Assembly: GCA_003184365.1 (NCBI GenBank)
Contig: NKYR01000217.1
Span: 1,000-27,787, forward strand
Reading direction: 5' to 3'
Source of the DNA: Evernia prunastri
Lineage: Eukaryota > Ascomycota > Lecanoromycetes > Lecanorales > Parmeliaceae
Length of the DNA: 26,788 nucleotides
The first letter of the stretch is position 1; each line of letters opens with the position of its first letter. Under the pieces are notes generated by a model. That model searched no databases and was not told the DNA's origin. It was given only the letters and a program-made list of their open reading frames with translations. Shown here piece after piece: positions 8,551-19,339 of this stretch. Both the position numbers and the translations under genes were made by a program.

Positions 8551-9803
8551 ATGGCGAACACGTACGGATCTGAAGTCCCAAGTATTAAGGTCGAAAATCC
8601 TCTGAATAGCCAGACCCCGCACATCAAGCCTGACCCGGATTCCATAGGCGCCTCACCTGCTACTCACACGGATGATGATCTCTACGAAGATGCCGGGGAT
8701 CTCGAGTTCGCAGGGGCAGATCAGGGTTTCTACCTTACCAGGATCCCCAAATTCCTTTGGGAGCGCTGGTCGCAACTTGACGACAATCAAGAAGTTACAA
8801 TAGGCACGGTCAGAGTTGCGGGTGGACCAGAGAATACGAAGAGGGTGTGCCATAGCCCGTACACTCTGCATTATGTAAAATATCGTCACTAACATGGACG
8901 ACTTTAGATGTGCATGCTCTTGTCACCAGATATAGCACAGAATCGAGATCTACCGAGAGAATACGATATGCACATCGTGGAGCAAGACCCCATGAATACT
9001 TTCGTCTTCAGCGAGAAGGATCTCCCGGGCTATAGAGCGTACTCGGCGGACAGAGCGCCGCCACGGTTCAAGGATCGTAAGAGGATCGAGAAGACAAGAA
9101 AGCCGGAATACAACTTCCGCCGAGCCATCCCAAGTAAGTGCCTTACTCTAGGTATTCCTATAAAACTGACAATAGTCACTGCAGAACAGACAGCGCTCGT
9201 GGGACACGTCCGTACTGAGGTCAACTGCCTGCCGGTTGAAAACCGAGATTATATGGAGTACATGAGGAGACGGGCCAAAGAAGAATCGGAGTCCAAGCCA
9301 AAAATTCATGTGCTGAACGCCAGCGTTGGTGGAAACACACTTCAACCCGGAATACTAGGAGCAACTGTGGACACTAGCGCTTTCATTGTAGGCGTTCTTA
9401 CATTTACCCATTACGGCGAATGGACTGACCGGGATTTTAGACAAAGGCTGGTCCGAATCGTGGAAAGAAGCAGGCAAACAAAGCCGTTAGGGTCTCGGCA
9501 GACATGCTCTTGGACCAGATCATGAAATGCTTTGAGAGATTCGATTATTGGGCGCTTAGGTCCTTGAAGGTTGAACTAAACCAACCTGAGGCCTATCTCA
9601 AAGAAATCCTCGAAAGAGTGGCGACTCTCACAAGAAGTGGCACTTATGTTGGCACATATCAGCTTCAAGCATCTTATAAGGACACGGCCAAGTACAACTT
9701 CAGCAACGTCAAAGCAGAGCAGGCACCTGAGGTCGCTTCTGATTTCGGAGGAAGTGATGACGATGATGACAATGTTAAGATGGAGGACGTGCTTCCTAAG
9801 TAG
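8551..9803 (+). CDS. TFG2: transcription initiation factor IIF subunit beta (TFIIF beta, RAP30/Tfg2), 4 exons
   Basis: Model: exons 8551-8844, 8908-9133, 9185-9387 and 9441-9803, totalling 1086 nt (361 aa). Introns are 63, 51 and 53 bp. Intron 2 is a stop-free multiple of three and is easily misread as coding, but its gtaagt donor and the resumed family sequence argue for splicing. Residues 61-73 (YLTRIPKFLWERW) begin the N-terminal dimerisation domain that pairs with TFIIF alpha. EYNFRRAIP and ALVGHVRTEVNC are conserved family stretches. A Lys-rich linker leads to the C-terminal winged helix (about 263-330, MLLDQIMKCFERFDYWALRS) that contacts promoter DNA. The acidic tail (GSDDDDD) is common in fungi. 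It acts in the nucleus with RNA polymerase II. Start chosen as the first ATG, with a length normal for the family. Confidence 0.93.
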
Positions 9804-10159
9804 CCAGGGGTCGGTCTAGCTGTCATTCGTCCTTTGGTAGACTTTGGCATTTGTGCTGCATATTAGCATAGCGCTGGCGTTTCGATAGGCGGCGGACGGT
9901 CTTAAATCATTCAGTTTTTTTTTGGTTACAGTCCTCGATCTACCAAGTAGGCACGTAACCAACTCATCTCCTCACTAATTATAAACATAATAATGCTCCT
10001 GGTGGCTCATTCCTTTTGCGTCTTAGCGTGAACAGAGTACGCTAAACAGACCCTTGTCACTTTCAACACCTTTTCCCCTTCGTCACATCGTAAACCGCCG
10101 TGCCACGAACTTCTTCTGATCATTCTCTTCTCGCCGTATAGCTCACACCCAAAGCAAAC
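9804..10159 (+). promoter_or_regulatory. intergenic region between TFG2 and the CCCH gene
   Basis: 356 bp holding the TFG2 3' end and the promoter/5' UTR of the next gene. There is a T9 tract near 9915 and pyrimidine-rich sequence (tttcaacaccttttcccctt) about 90 bases before the ATG. No gene is seen. Confidence 0.5.
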
Positions 10160-11869
10160 ATGTCGGCTGAAGATCAACAACTCCTAGAAAAGATAAGCCA
10201 AATATCCGGTAAGGATCTGTGCTGATCTTGTGCTACAACATCGAGGTGCTTTTGCTAACAAGCATCCAGGCCACATCAACCTTCATAAGACTCAGGCGAC
10301 TCCTACGCAACATGATCCGATCGGCGCCTTTCCCTCACAACGACCTTGGAATAGGTACACTCAAGCATCTTCAAATAACCCGAACCCTGCATCCTGGAGG
10401 TCACCGCGCGTAGCACCGTACAGTCGGGGCCGCGGCCGAGCAGGCAGGATCGTGGCTAACCCTCACCGGAACCGTACACTCGTCTTGAATAACAAATCCG
10501 GGGCCCTACTACCCAGCGCGAAGGAGCTCAGTCCAGACTCTAATCCATCAAATACAAAACTCGTTCAGTCCGAGGATGAGGAATCTATTCCTCTGCGGTC
10601 GACAAACCGCTGGGTTACCAAACGTGATCGGCATATGCAACTCATAAATTCCTCGGTCTACGACAAGGAAACCCAAGCCCGCAACAAAGCCATTGAGGAA
10701 ACACGACGACAAAAAGCGCTTCAAAAGGATCAGCGAGAGAAGCAGAAGATTGAAAGACATATGAATGCCCTTACTTCTCGTGCAGGTCAAGCTTCAAACA
10801 TTGTCCATGAGATCTCCATAAACGGGCTAAGGTTCCATGTTGCCAATGGTGGAAGCAAGCTTGTTCGGATCCTCGGTGATAATCACGATATCAGAACGCC
10901 TTTGCTTCCTTCGCTCACAGCTTCTAGGCGCAACTGAATCCGCCAGCACGACACCCAAGCAAACCAACGTTGGCGGTGTTACTTTTTTACGAAGCAAAAA
11001 CGGTAACCTATATCGCTCCGGTATTGTCAAAGCCAAGAGGTAAGTTGGCCTCCTGTCTCAGATGATCGATAATTGGCAGCGTAGACTCTTGTGGGCGATA
11101 CGAGTAGCTGACCGCTCTAGGGCCACGGGCAAAATCAAGAAGATCGCAGAACCGTGCAAACGGTTTACTTTAACGGGTACCCTTTTCTTGATCCCTCAGC
11201 GCCTCAGTCTAATATCAATGTTGATTCCAAGCTGCATCCTTTCGTTGGTTCAACATTTTGGGCAGTACTGACCATTGGTTCTGGCTTCATTTAGGACAAT
11301 GCCCAAAAGGCCCTATATGCCCTTACATACATGATCCACTCAAGGTCGCCATGTGCAAGGATTACCTCCAGACAGGAACCTGTCCAACTGGTGATTCCTG
11401 CGACCTCTCGCATGATCATACACCTGAGCGGGTACCCGCTTGTTTACATTTTCTACGTGGCAAATGTTCCAACCCCTCATGTCGCTATGCACATGTTCGT
11501 GTCAACCCATCGGCTTCGGTGTGTAAGGACTTTGCCATCCTTGGTTACTGTAGCAAGGGAACAAACTGTTCAGAACGGCATGTTCATGAATGTCCCGATT
11601 ACGCTAACACTGGCATCTGCCGCAAGCCGAAATGTCACTTGCCGCATGTTGATCGGGCTGGCCAAATCAGGAAGCACGCTGCTAACGTTGCAGTTCGCCC
11701 GGATGGCTCCGAGGAAGAAGATGATAGTGACATAGTAAGTGACGACGATTACGACGAGATAGATAGCGACGATGTCGAATCCGAGGGCCTAGAGGACGAA
11801 TTTATTCAACATCCTGATGATACTGTTTCCCCCGCTTTATCTCAGCAGCAAGACTTTGTACAGTTCTAG
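10160..11869 (+). CDS. five-finger CCCH zinc-finger protein, ZC3H3/Red5-like, 5 exons
   Basis: Model: exons 10160-10208, 10270-10875, 10928-11039, 11121-11176 and 11295-11869, totalling 1398 nt (465 aa). Introns are 61, 52, 81 and 118 bp with branch sites such as gctaac and gctgacc. The N-terminal half is low-complexity and basic with an Arg/Gln/Lys-rich helix. Residues 268-392 hold five consecutive CCCH fingers: Cys268-277-283-His287, 295-304-310-314, 324-332-337-341, 351-360-366-370 and 374-383-388-392. The spacer sequences (CPYIHDPLKVAMCKDY, RVPACLHFLRGKCSNPSCRY) match the ZC3H3/Red5 type, known to act in nuclear RNA surveillance and polyadenylation complexes (PAXT/MTREC). The first finger is formed only after splicing intron 4 (CKRFTLTGQ then CPKG), which supports the model. 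The tail is acidic (EEEDDSD). Family placement is inference from spacing and spacers. Confidence 0.88.
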
Positions 11870-14765
11870 AATCTTTAGAACTAGTGTGGGCGAAGGGAAT
11901 GATGTGCTCAACCAGGCGAAAATTAAAAACAATCGCTATACGTTTGAGATCGCAGCAAACTTGCATGGTATTATTCTCCTATCCGTACATTAGCGAGGGA
12001 ATTCCATGGTTGTGTCGTCGACGCAACCCGGCAGGAGATGAAGCGATGAGGATCGTCCTATTCCTTTAACTTATGGACGGTTTTCCTTCCATTGCGCTTT
12101 TCTGTGTGAAAGAAAGTATTGTGCGTCATGCGGTTTTCTAGATAGCAATTACCAGAAATGATTACTCCATTTGATGTGCCATCCCCCAAAAAACGTACGA
12201 GGCTTCTGCGTGCAGCATTCTTCTCGTTTACTTGCCCGTCGGCGCTTTGGACGAAGCGATATAGCAGCAGCCTTTGTCAGCCCCCTGCAAACTCAGAAAG
12301 GTCCCGGGTTGTTTCATGGGATGCAGACACACCTTATACAGCCGCTCCCTTGATTGGCTGAAGGTAACGAGATTGACGAGGAATCTCGCAGATCAGAGAG
12401 TATCAAATCTGTTCTTCCGGGAAATTACATTCAAATGATTGCAGAATGAGTTTCTGAGAAAATGCGAAGTCGTTCGAGGGAAACAGCAAACAATTGTGAA
12501 TTCAACAGCTGTACAGTATCACTCAGCGCTCTACAAAGGTACGGGCGAGGGATTTGAAAAGATCTAGCCAAAGCTACATAGGGCGACATACATCTTCCCA
12601 GCAAGCTGTTGCATCCTTGGGAGACAGGAGTCCAGGACGACTGGGACAGGAAAACGCTCGGTTGCTGCGGTGGCGGAGTATCATGAAACGTGAAGTCCAT
12701 TGGTCTGAGAGGGAAGAGTGAAAGGAGAGTAAGTTTTGATATAGCGTATTTGTCAAAGAGTACTTGCATTGAAAGCATGGACGAGTGCATCTGCGGCGGC
12801 CCGTAAGGAAACCAGCATGAACATACGGGACGCGGGATCTTTGCAGCTGCTACCTTGAACTTTCGGTGATGGTAGGAACCTGAGATTTTCAGTTCCGAAG
12901 ATTGTCTTTCTTTTTGGTAGAGTGCGCATTCGGGTTATCCCCACTCAAAATTGAGGCTTCAAAGTGATTCCTTCTGCCCCTGGTGTCCCCGTCGGCAGTA
13001 TCTCGTCATAATATCGCTTTTCTGGGTGGGGGGAAAAGATGGACGAAAGGCAATGCTGTGACCGATAGCCAAGGGGACAGAGAGCAGTTATCTTTCAGCA
13101 TCGACTATCTGGTAGGGGTATCGGTAATTGAAAGGACATTTCATGACTGGGGGTGAAGTCTTTGCTGTGATTCGCCAAGCGGCGAGAGGAGCAAGGACAG
13201 TCGGTGATGAAAGCAAGGAATTTCCTCACCTCTGACGCCTTTTCTTCGCACCTGGGCCAATGGATTGACAGCTTTTTGGATCTTGGTACCTGCGTATCCG
13301 TGTATCTTTGTACCCTTTGTACCTTTGTACCTCTGTTTTTTTTTAACTATGGTAACCTCGCTTCTGGTCTTTCCGGGGCCACATCTGCACGGGATGGAGG
13401 ATGGTGGTACTGGTGTTATTGGTAGAGAAAGATCAAGTGCAGAGGTCATGCAGCAAAGCATGGAAAGTATAAAATTGCCCACAGATGCAGATTGGCAGAT
13501 GCGGGGTTGGTGAAAAAAAATGGTAAATTGCTCAGCTGTTGAGTACTGCAGCATGTACTACTTTCCCATTCGTCGCATTCCTTCCTTCCCGCCCGTAATC
13601 ATCTGCAGGCCTGCCCAAGCTAAAATATACCCAAAGCTCCCAAAGTCTTTCCACGGTTTAACTGGCATTTGAGAATTGTGACAAGCAGTGCATTGTTGTA
13701 GGTTGGTATGTTGTAGGTAGGTGATTACGTAGGGTAACCTATTGTCTGCCTTTTATTATCACTTCAAAGGTTCAACTTGACACCAGATTACCAATTCTGC
13801 CTCTCCTGCACCCAATGTGCAATATCGATAGGTACTCCAATCTCCAATTCTGACCGGTACTCGTACGTATTTTACCTACGAGTATCTACCCTACAGCGCT
13901 AAGCGGTCATCCTTAAGGTACCTAGCTTAAGAGGGAAGGATAGGTAGGGTACGGAGTATGTAAGGCATCCTTTCTTTTGGCTCATGCTTTAATAATAAAA
14001 CCAACATACATACCTACTTACTTCTCTTGCCTTATTCCCCACGTCCCCACACTAATAATGATAAATGTCGCAAGGTAAGGTAGGGGAGGGAGGCAAAGAA
14101 AAAAAGAGACCAAGAGGAAAGAAAGCCGCGATAATCGATCACATTATTTCTCCCTATCCCCATCCCCATCCCCATCCCCCATCCCTATCCCATCCTATCC
14201 CGTCCCCCATCACATCCCTAGGTATTCCATCCCAATCGCATGCTTTACCTCGCTTGATCTTCTATACGCCGGTACGGGTCGCCCTACAAGTTCCCTTGGT
14301 CGCCCCAGGTGGGAAAAGGTTGCTTCATGAAGTCCCTGCCTTCACGGACGCGTGCATGACTTAGCACTAGTCATAAAGGAAAACAGCTGCTATCTCTTAA
14401 AGTAAAGGCACTTTATAGACTCTCCTTCAAACTACCACTTTACCTACTGCCTACTTTACTACTTACTACTTACTACCTACTACTTACCTTACTTCTCTCC
14501 CACCCCCCCAGTCTCTTTCTGGCTCGGATCTCCCCACATCCTTTTTCCCATTATCATCAATCCTCTGCCATTTCTGACTCTTGGACTATTCAATAAAATA
14601 ATTTACAATTTGACTCTACCATCTATTTCCAGCACCAGACTACTGCCAATTTATTGAAAATCCAACAGTGCTCTCGTCTTGGATTGGCCATCGTTTGGAG
14701 ATATCCCCAGTCCCCGCCTCCACTCACCGCCTGTTCGGGAAATTCACAACTTTAACAAAACCCCC
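11870..14765 (+). promoter_or_regulatory. 2.9-kb intergenic region and probable long promoter/5' leader of the bZIP gene
   Basis: No ORF here resembles a protein family; those present are short and on both strands. Structured sequence includes a tttgtacc tandem (13306-13331), a ccccat-type tract (14152-14218) and a tac/ttac-rich tract (14432-14490). The last ~390 bases before the ATG contain no ATG and are pyrimidine-rich, typical of a fungal 5' leader. An unannotated non-coding RNA cannot be ruled out. Unusually long spacing compared with the rest of the island suggests complex regulation of the bZIP gene. Confidence 0.5.
14152..14218 (+). repeat. ccccat-type simple repeat
   Basis: An imperfect run of cccat / ccccat / cctatc units in the upstream region of the bZIP gene, entirely pyrimidine apart from the A residues and one G. 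Confidence 0.75.
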
Positions 14766-16671
14766 ATGGCCGGCTTGGCCACCAGCAGCCAGCTTTATTC
14801 AAATGAGCCTCCGAACCCCCTGCATATGCAGTACTGGCAGAAAGGGCAACTAGACCAAGAAGACGACTCTGTTCTCGACGACCATATCCTCGACTCTTCG
14901 TCTTTCGACACCGCCACAATGGAAAATATCCCACGGAGACAGTCTTTCGCCAGCAGTGCTTCTCTGCTATCTCCCCGACAGCAAACCTGGCCCGACTTCG
15001 GTTACAACAATGATGCAACTCCTACGGCATCTTTGAATCATCAAGCGCCTTTATTCCCAGAGCACATCGGCAATGATTTCGCACCTGGGATCCCGCAATA
15101 CCCCAATTATAGCAACCACATGGCAGCGTGGAACTCGCAAGGCAACGTGGGCGCTGATAACTCAAACGCTGCAGCTTTCACCGCCTTCAATACTGATCTC
15201 GACGACGTCAAACCGGAAGAATCCTTCAATAATGATGTTGCACAACCGTCGCACCAGAATCTTTACGGAGGATTACCGCGGCACTCGGCACCGGACTATC
15301 GTCATGATGCTGTATCAGTCGCTTCCCCTCAGTGGTCCACATCATCCTCAGACGCAGTGGAAAAAATACCTAGGAGTGGCCACGTCCAGAGCCCCACGTT
15401 CAATCACAACGCACCGCACTTGAGGCGGGACGGTGTTCGCAAGAAGAATGCTCGTTTCGATATCCCGGACGGTCATAATGTTCACACCATCGACCTCTTG
15501 ATTGCCGCTGCCGATCCGACTAACGAGGAGAAAATCAGGACACTCAAGCAGGAGAAGCGATTGCTCAGGAACAGGCAAGCAGCGTATGATGACTCTCGTA
15601 CTGCTTACCCTCGCGTACTCACGCTGACGCCGATATAGTCTCGACTCTCGATGCCGCAAGAAGCATCACACGGAAAAATTAGAGGAAGAGAAGAAACAGT
15701 TTATCACCATGATTGATAGACTGGAGGAGGACATTCAAAATTGGCGTCTACAGGAACAAAGGTGGCTACACGAGCGCCAGCAATGGCATCAATACTCAGA
15801 GGGTCTCGTCAGGGAGAAAGAGGAGCTCGTTCGCCAACACACTCTTGAGACAGCCGAGCTGCGCAAGAAGAACAACTGCTTATTGGAGGAATTGCAAAGA
15901 CTTGAGAGCATCTCAATGTCTGCCCAACCTAGATCTGCTGGGATATCCGCCGGCTTTCCCGAATTCGAGCATCTTACCATGGATACCAGTTCGTTTGACG
16001 AGTTCGCTTTCATCGACACCCCTATCAGAACCACCGAGCCTAAAAACGCAGCACCCCTCGTGGTCATACCGAAAAGGGAGACTCCATCACCGCCAACGAA
16101 GAGTGAAGATACCTCAGCTGCTTCGGGACTTTTGTTGATGCTTCTGCTCTGTGGTGCCTGGGTAGCGTCAAATACATCGTCCGCAACTGCTGTTATTCCG
16201 CGCATGCCAGATGATGTCCGAGTGGCATCCTCAGCGATCCTGAAGAACATTTACAAAGATGCCGGTCTCGAGCCCTGTCATACTACTCCGCCAATCTCTA
16301 ATAACCCAGGTATGGCACAACCAGGAACCTTTTCAAGCCACCCTAACTCTTCACCTCTGGCGGCTCTACACAATGACCTCACAACTCCAACTCAGCAGCA
16401 AGAACGAGACCAGCTCTTCTCTCTGTCCGCAGACCAGTACAGTCATATGACGTCTGAGGATCTATTTGTCGACGAGCCCGAGCTAAACGTACCCTCTGGC
16501 AGAAGAAACCTTGGAGAAATCTTCGCCGCCACACGCACGGAGAAGAATGGTCCCGCGGCCGAGGTTTATACCAGGTCACTCATGCGAAGTGAAGTACCCG
16601 CAAACGTGCTCAGGGACTTCGCGAGAATGGTCGCCGAGGGCGGCGGGCGGAATGGGGAGCCTTTGAGCTAG
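14766..16671 (+). CDS. bZIP transcription factor with an internal hydrophobic segment, 2 exons
   Basis: Model: exons 14766-15583 and 15639-16671, totalling 1851 nt (616 aa). The 55-bp intron interrupts the basic region (donor gtatga, branch gctgac) and splicing restores LLRNRQAALDSRCRKKHH. The DNA-contact signature N269-x7-R277 is intact. A long zipper/coiled coil follows from about residue 287 (LEEEKKQF, MIDRLEEDI and on). The N-terminus is Ser/Pro/Gln/Asn-rich as in activation domains. Residues 437-449 are LLLMLLLCGAWVA, long and hydrophobic enough to resemble a membrane or buried helix, which is uncommon in bZIP proteins. Start: 14766 is the first ATG in the leader; the same frame is open to a TGA at 14655 without any ATG. 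The class is certain, targets unknown. It might be an ER-anchored regulator, or the segment may be a conserved protein-interaction helix. Confidence 0.88.
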
Positions 16672-17992
16672 CCCTCACGAAGCAGCCTTCGCACAGACTT
16701 TCAACAAGAAAGACGGACGACAACTGAGTGATGGCGAAGCGATCTTCCGCTGCCGTTCAATTAACGACCACCATGTACGAGCTACGAACTACGAACTACG
16801 AATTTCTTTTGTCTTTTACGATGACGATCATGAGCAAGACCTATACCGCGTTCAGCACGCAACCACAGGCTCCGCAAGGGGTAACAATTCATGAGTGAGG
16901 ACTGATGAGTTACTCGGTATCTGCGATTAAGCGAGCATGTCAATGATACCTATTTTTCAATCAGACCTCACGGCCTATGGCAGAGGCTTTTCTGCTGTTC
17001 TTCAGCGAGCGTTGGGGGGAAGGGGGGTTTTCCCTGATGATTTCTTTGCTTTCTGGTCAAGCCACGAGCGGGAGTTGGGGTTCGTCCACTCTCCGCGGGG
17101 TATGTATGGACTTGGTGGGTTTGATAAGGTCGATTTTCGAGAAGGAATGCGCACAATGTGTCCCTTTATTTACTTCTTGATGGCTACTTCTGGATGTGCA
17201 ACAGATTCAAGGGTATGAAGCCAAGGGTTTGATATCGAAGAGCTTAGCCAGTGATGCATCCTCACTCACTCGAATCTACATACTCTTTCCCTTCATCAGA
17301 ATTCACCCTCATGGATACGTGACCTAACAAACGTGAAAACCTAAAGCTTCGTGGCCACCCAAGTCATTGATTAGTCGCTCAAGACGCATGCATGGCCCAT
17401 GCCTTTTGACCGATTCCACGAATGCCCACCACGCCCTAATGCCAGCCCGGACGAGATCTGAATTCGTTCCTACGCCCAGCGCCTATGTAAGTATGTCGCA
17501 GATCGGTCCAGGCTCTGACGTGTGACACGTAGATCCCTAAGTCGTATCCTTCGTTTTCGGATTATATTTGTCCTTCCATATCCTGTCCCGAAATAGAAAC
17601 AACGTTAGCCTAGACTCAAGACCAACAACATCGTGCACCGTCATCGATTCAGAGAATCGGCGACTTCGCCACGTCCTCCCATTTTCCACATAGTCTACTT
17701 TGGACATAGCCTAATTGGAATGCGGCGAGAGATCCTTGCTTGGCGCCGCAACAAGGCATGTTTAGGTAAGAACGCTCCTGGAGTGTGCGAGCCAATCATC
17801 CAACACATGACCAAAATGGGCTAAACATGATCACCCAGCAGCCGGAACGAAGGCCGCGAAGCTAACCCGATGACAATGGAGATGTCGAATGGGATTACGC
17901 GGAAGAGGGTATTGAGGTAAGGCTTACCAGCTGTTTCCGAGGGTCTTTGATCCGTTCTGTTCGGCGAGACGGTAGTATTGCGCTGCTGTATA
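16672..17992. other. 1.3-kb convergent intergenic region
   Basis: Lies between the ends of the bZIP gene (+) and the Sel1 gene (-). It contains a ctacgaa tandem triplet (about 16782-16802) and scattered short ORFs (16937-17218, 17633-17824) that show no family resemblance, lack a supporting splice structure and mostly begin at non-AUG or isolated ATGs. Probably 3' UTRs plus spacer. Confidence 0.5.
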
Positions 17993-19339
17993 CTAGATGA
18001 GAGTTAGCAGGATGCGTTGATGCCTAATGTGATGTGATCGAGTGGAGGCGATGGAGTGGCTACGGAGAGAATCAATCAACGGAGAATTGAAGGTTGAAAT
18101 GCGCCATGGACTTCGGGGACACATGTTGGGGACCACAACGGCGTTTTCCCACAGCCAGCCAAGCCAACCGCCAGACAGCAGTGAGGTGGTGAGAAAGAGT
18201 CCAACTCTGTCTGGGCGGTTATGGGAAGCTCGAAAGTACTTCCTATGCTTTCGAATTCTCAAGTCTTCCCGGTGGCTAATGAAGAGAAATTCTGGACTCA
18301 CTCTGTCCTTTGGGCCGCCTTGCCCACTTTCATAGCACCGCGCGACCTCATTCATTGCATCCGTATCCCCGAGATTTGCGGCCGTCTCGTAGTACTTCCT
18401 TGCCGCAATCATATCCTTCTGTACGCCCCATCCGTGCCTAAAGCTATTTGCAAGCTCGTAAATTGCAAGCACCAGCTCCCCCTTCGCAGCTCCTCCTTTC
18501 TTCATACCAGAATGGAGAGCAGCGGACTCGACGGATGCAGAAGAGGAGGCTGCGGCGGAGAGACATTGTATAGCGAGCGGGGGGTCAGGAGGGATCCCCC
18601 AGCCGTGGCGCAGAGCAAGACCGAACATGATTTGAGCCATAGCGCTGCTGTCTGCCAAACGTCCGAACATGGCTGTTGAATTAACCAGGTCTCCTGACTC
18701 GTGGAGACGAATGGCTTCCTGGATGTTTTCATCGGCCTTGGCAGAGCTGACGCTGCGGGTTGTCCCCGGACGGACATTGAGACCCTGCTCTGGTTCTGGC
18801 GGTGTTTCCTGTCGGAACCTATCGTGGTAGAACTTCTGCTCAGATGTCACCCTTTTCGTTTGGCCATCGAGGGAGACGGGCCTGTTGTTTGGGTTTCCTT
18901 TTGCCAGCATTGTCGCTCTTTCTTCCCACTGCGCTTCCTTCTCTTCGCCCTGAACGGCGACATCTTGTATATCCGGTAAGTCCGTAGGAACATTGACGGA
19001 GCTCGCACTCGGGGTGCGGGACCTATTTAGATGTAGCCTTTGAGACAACCTTTTCTCGCTTTTTGGTGAGGTTTTTGATTGTGCTGACTGTGTAGATGCA
19101 TCGGAAGAGCTTCGCAGGCGAGCAAAATGGCTGGAAAGGCGATGGCCGTTCTTGTGAGTTGTAGGTTCCGCACCTTCGCTTGTAAAGCTGGGAGGGTTGA
19201 TCAGTTCTTGAGTATTTGTATCTGATCTCAAAAAGGTAAATCCCTCAGCAACGGGGTCGGGCTCCAGTGGAGACACCACACTTCGCGTGACATCCTCTCT
19301 GATCTTTTCTTTCTTTTTTAAGATATCTTTGAGAGTCAT
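17993..19339 (-). CDS. Sel1-repeat (HCP-like, Dsf2-type) protein, 3' end uncertain
   Basis: ATG at 19337-19339 gives MTLKDILKKKEKIRED, matching the usual start of this fungal family. A longer frame from a TTG at 19369 is not used. The unspliced frame is 448 aa and ends at 17993. FTFLRSDTNTQE (about 34-45) is a conserved N-terminal block, followed by a long Ser/Arg-rich low-complexity region. Sel1-type repeats lie at about 233-268 (LALRHGWGIPPDPPLAIQCL), 289-325 (SFRHGWGVQKDMIAARKYYE) and 326-346 (NLGDTDAMNEVARCY). These alpha-helical repeats are protein-interaction scaffolds, often in cell-wall or signalling complexes. After KDR at 18302 sits a good gtgagt donor, with acceptors possible at 18248 (frame kept) or 18243 (early stop). 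The residues downstream do not look like the family tail, so the C-terminus is unresolved. Confidence 0.8.
   Translation of the reverse strand: MTLKDILKKKEKIREDVTRSVVSPLEPDPVAEGFTFLRSDTNTQELINPPSFTSEGAEPTTHKNGHRLSSHFARLRSSSDASTQSAQSKTSPKSEKRLSQRLHLNRSRTPSASSVNVPTDLPDIQDVAVQGEEKEAQWEERATMLAKGNPNNRPVSLDGQTKRVTSEQKFYHDRFRQETPPEPEQGLNVRPGTTRSVSSAKADENIQEAIRLHESGDLVNSTAMFGRLADSSAMAQIMFGLALRHGWGIPPDPPLAIQCLSAAASSSASVESAALHSGMKKGGAAKGELVLAIYELANSFRHGWGVQKDMIAARKYYETAANLGDTDAMNEVARCYESGQGGPKDRVSPEFLFISHREDLRIRKHRKYFRASHNRPDRVGLFLTTSLLSGGWLGWLWENAVVVPNMCPRSPWRISTFNSPLIDSLRSHSIASTRSHHIRHQRILLTLI

Noticed and set aside
9134..9184. Reading through TFG2 intron 2 as coding
   Set aside because: The 51 bp lack a stop, but they carry gtaagt...gcag ends and add residues absent from the family between RAIP and the ALVGHV stretch.
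12431..12790. 119-aa minus-strand frame in the 2.9-kb spacer
   Set aside because: No family resemblance, no splice context, and it overlaps another frame of equal quality.
14679..14765. bZIP start at 14679
   Set aside because: The codon is TTG. I kept the first ATG (14766) in the model and reported the open extension as a finding.
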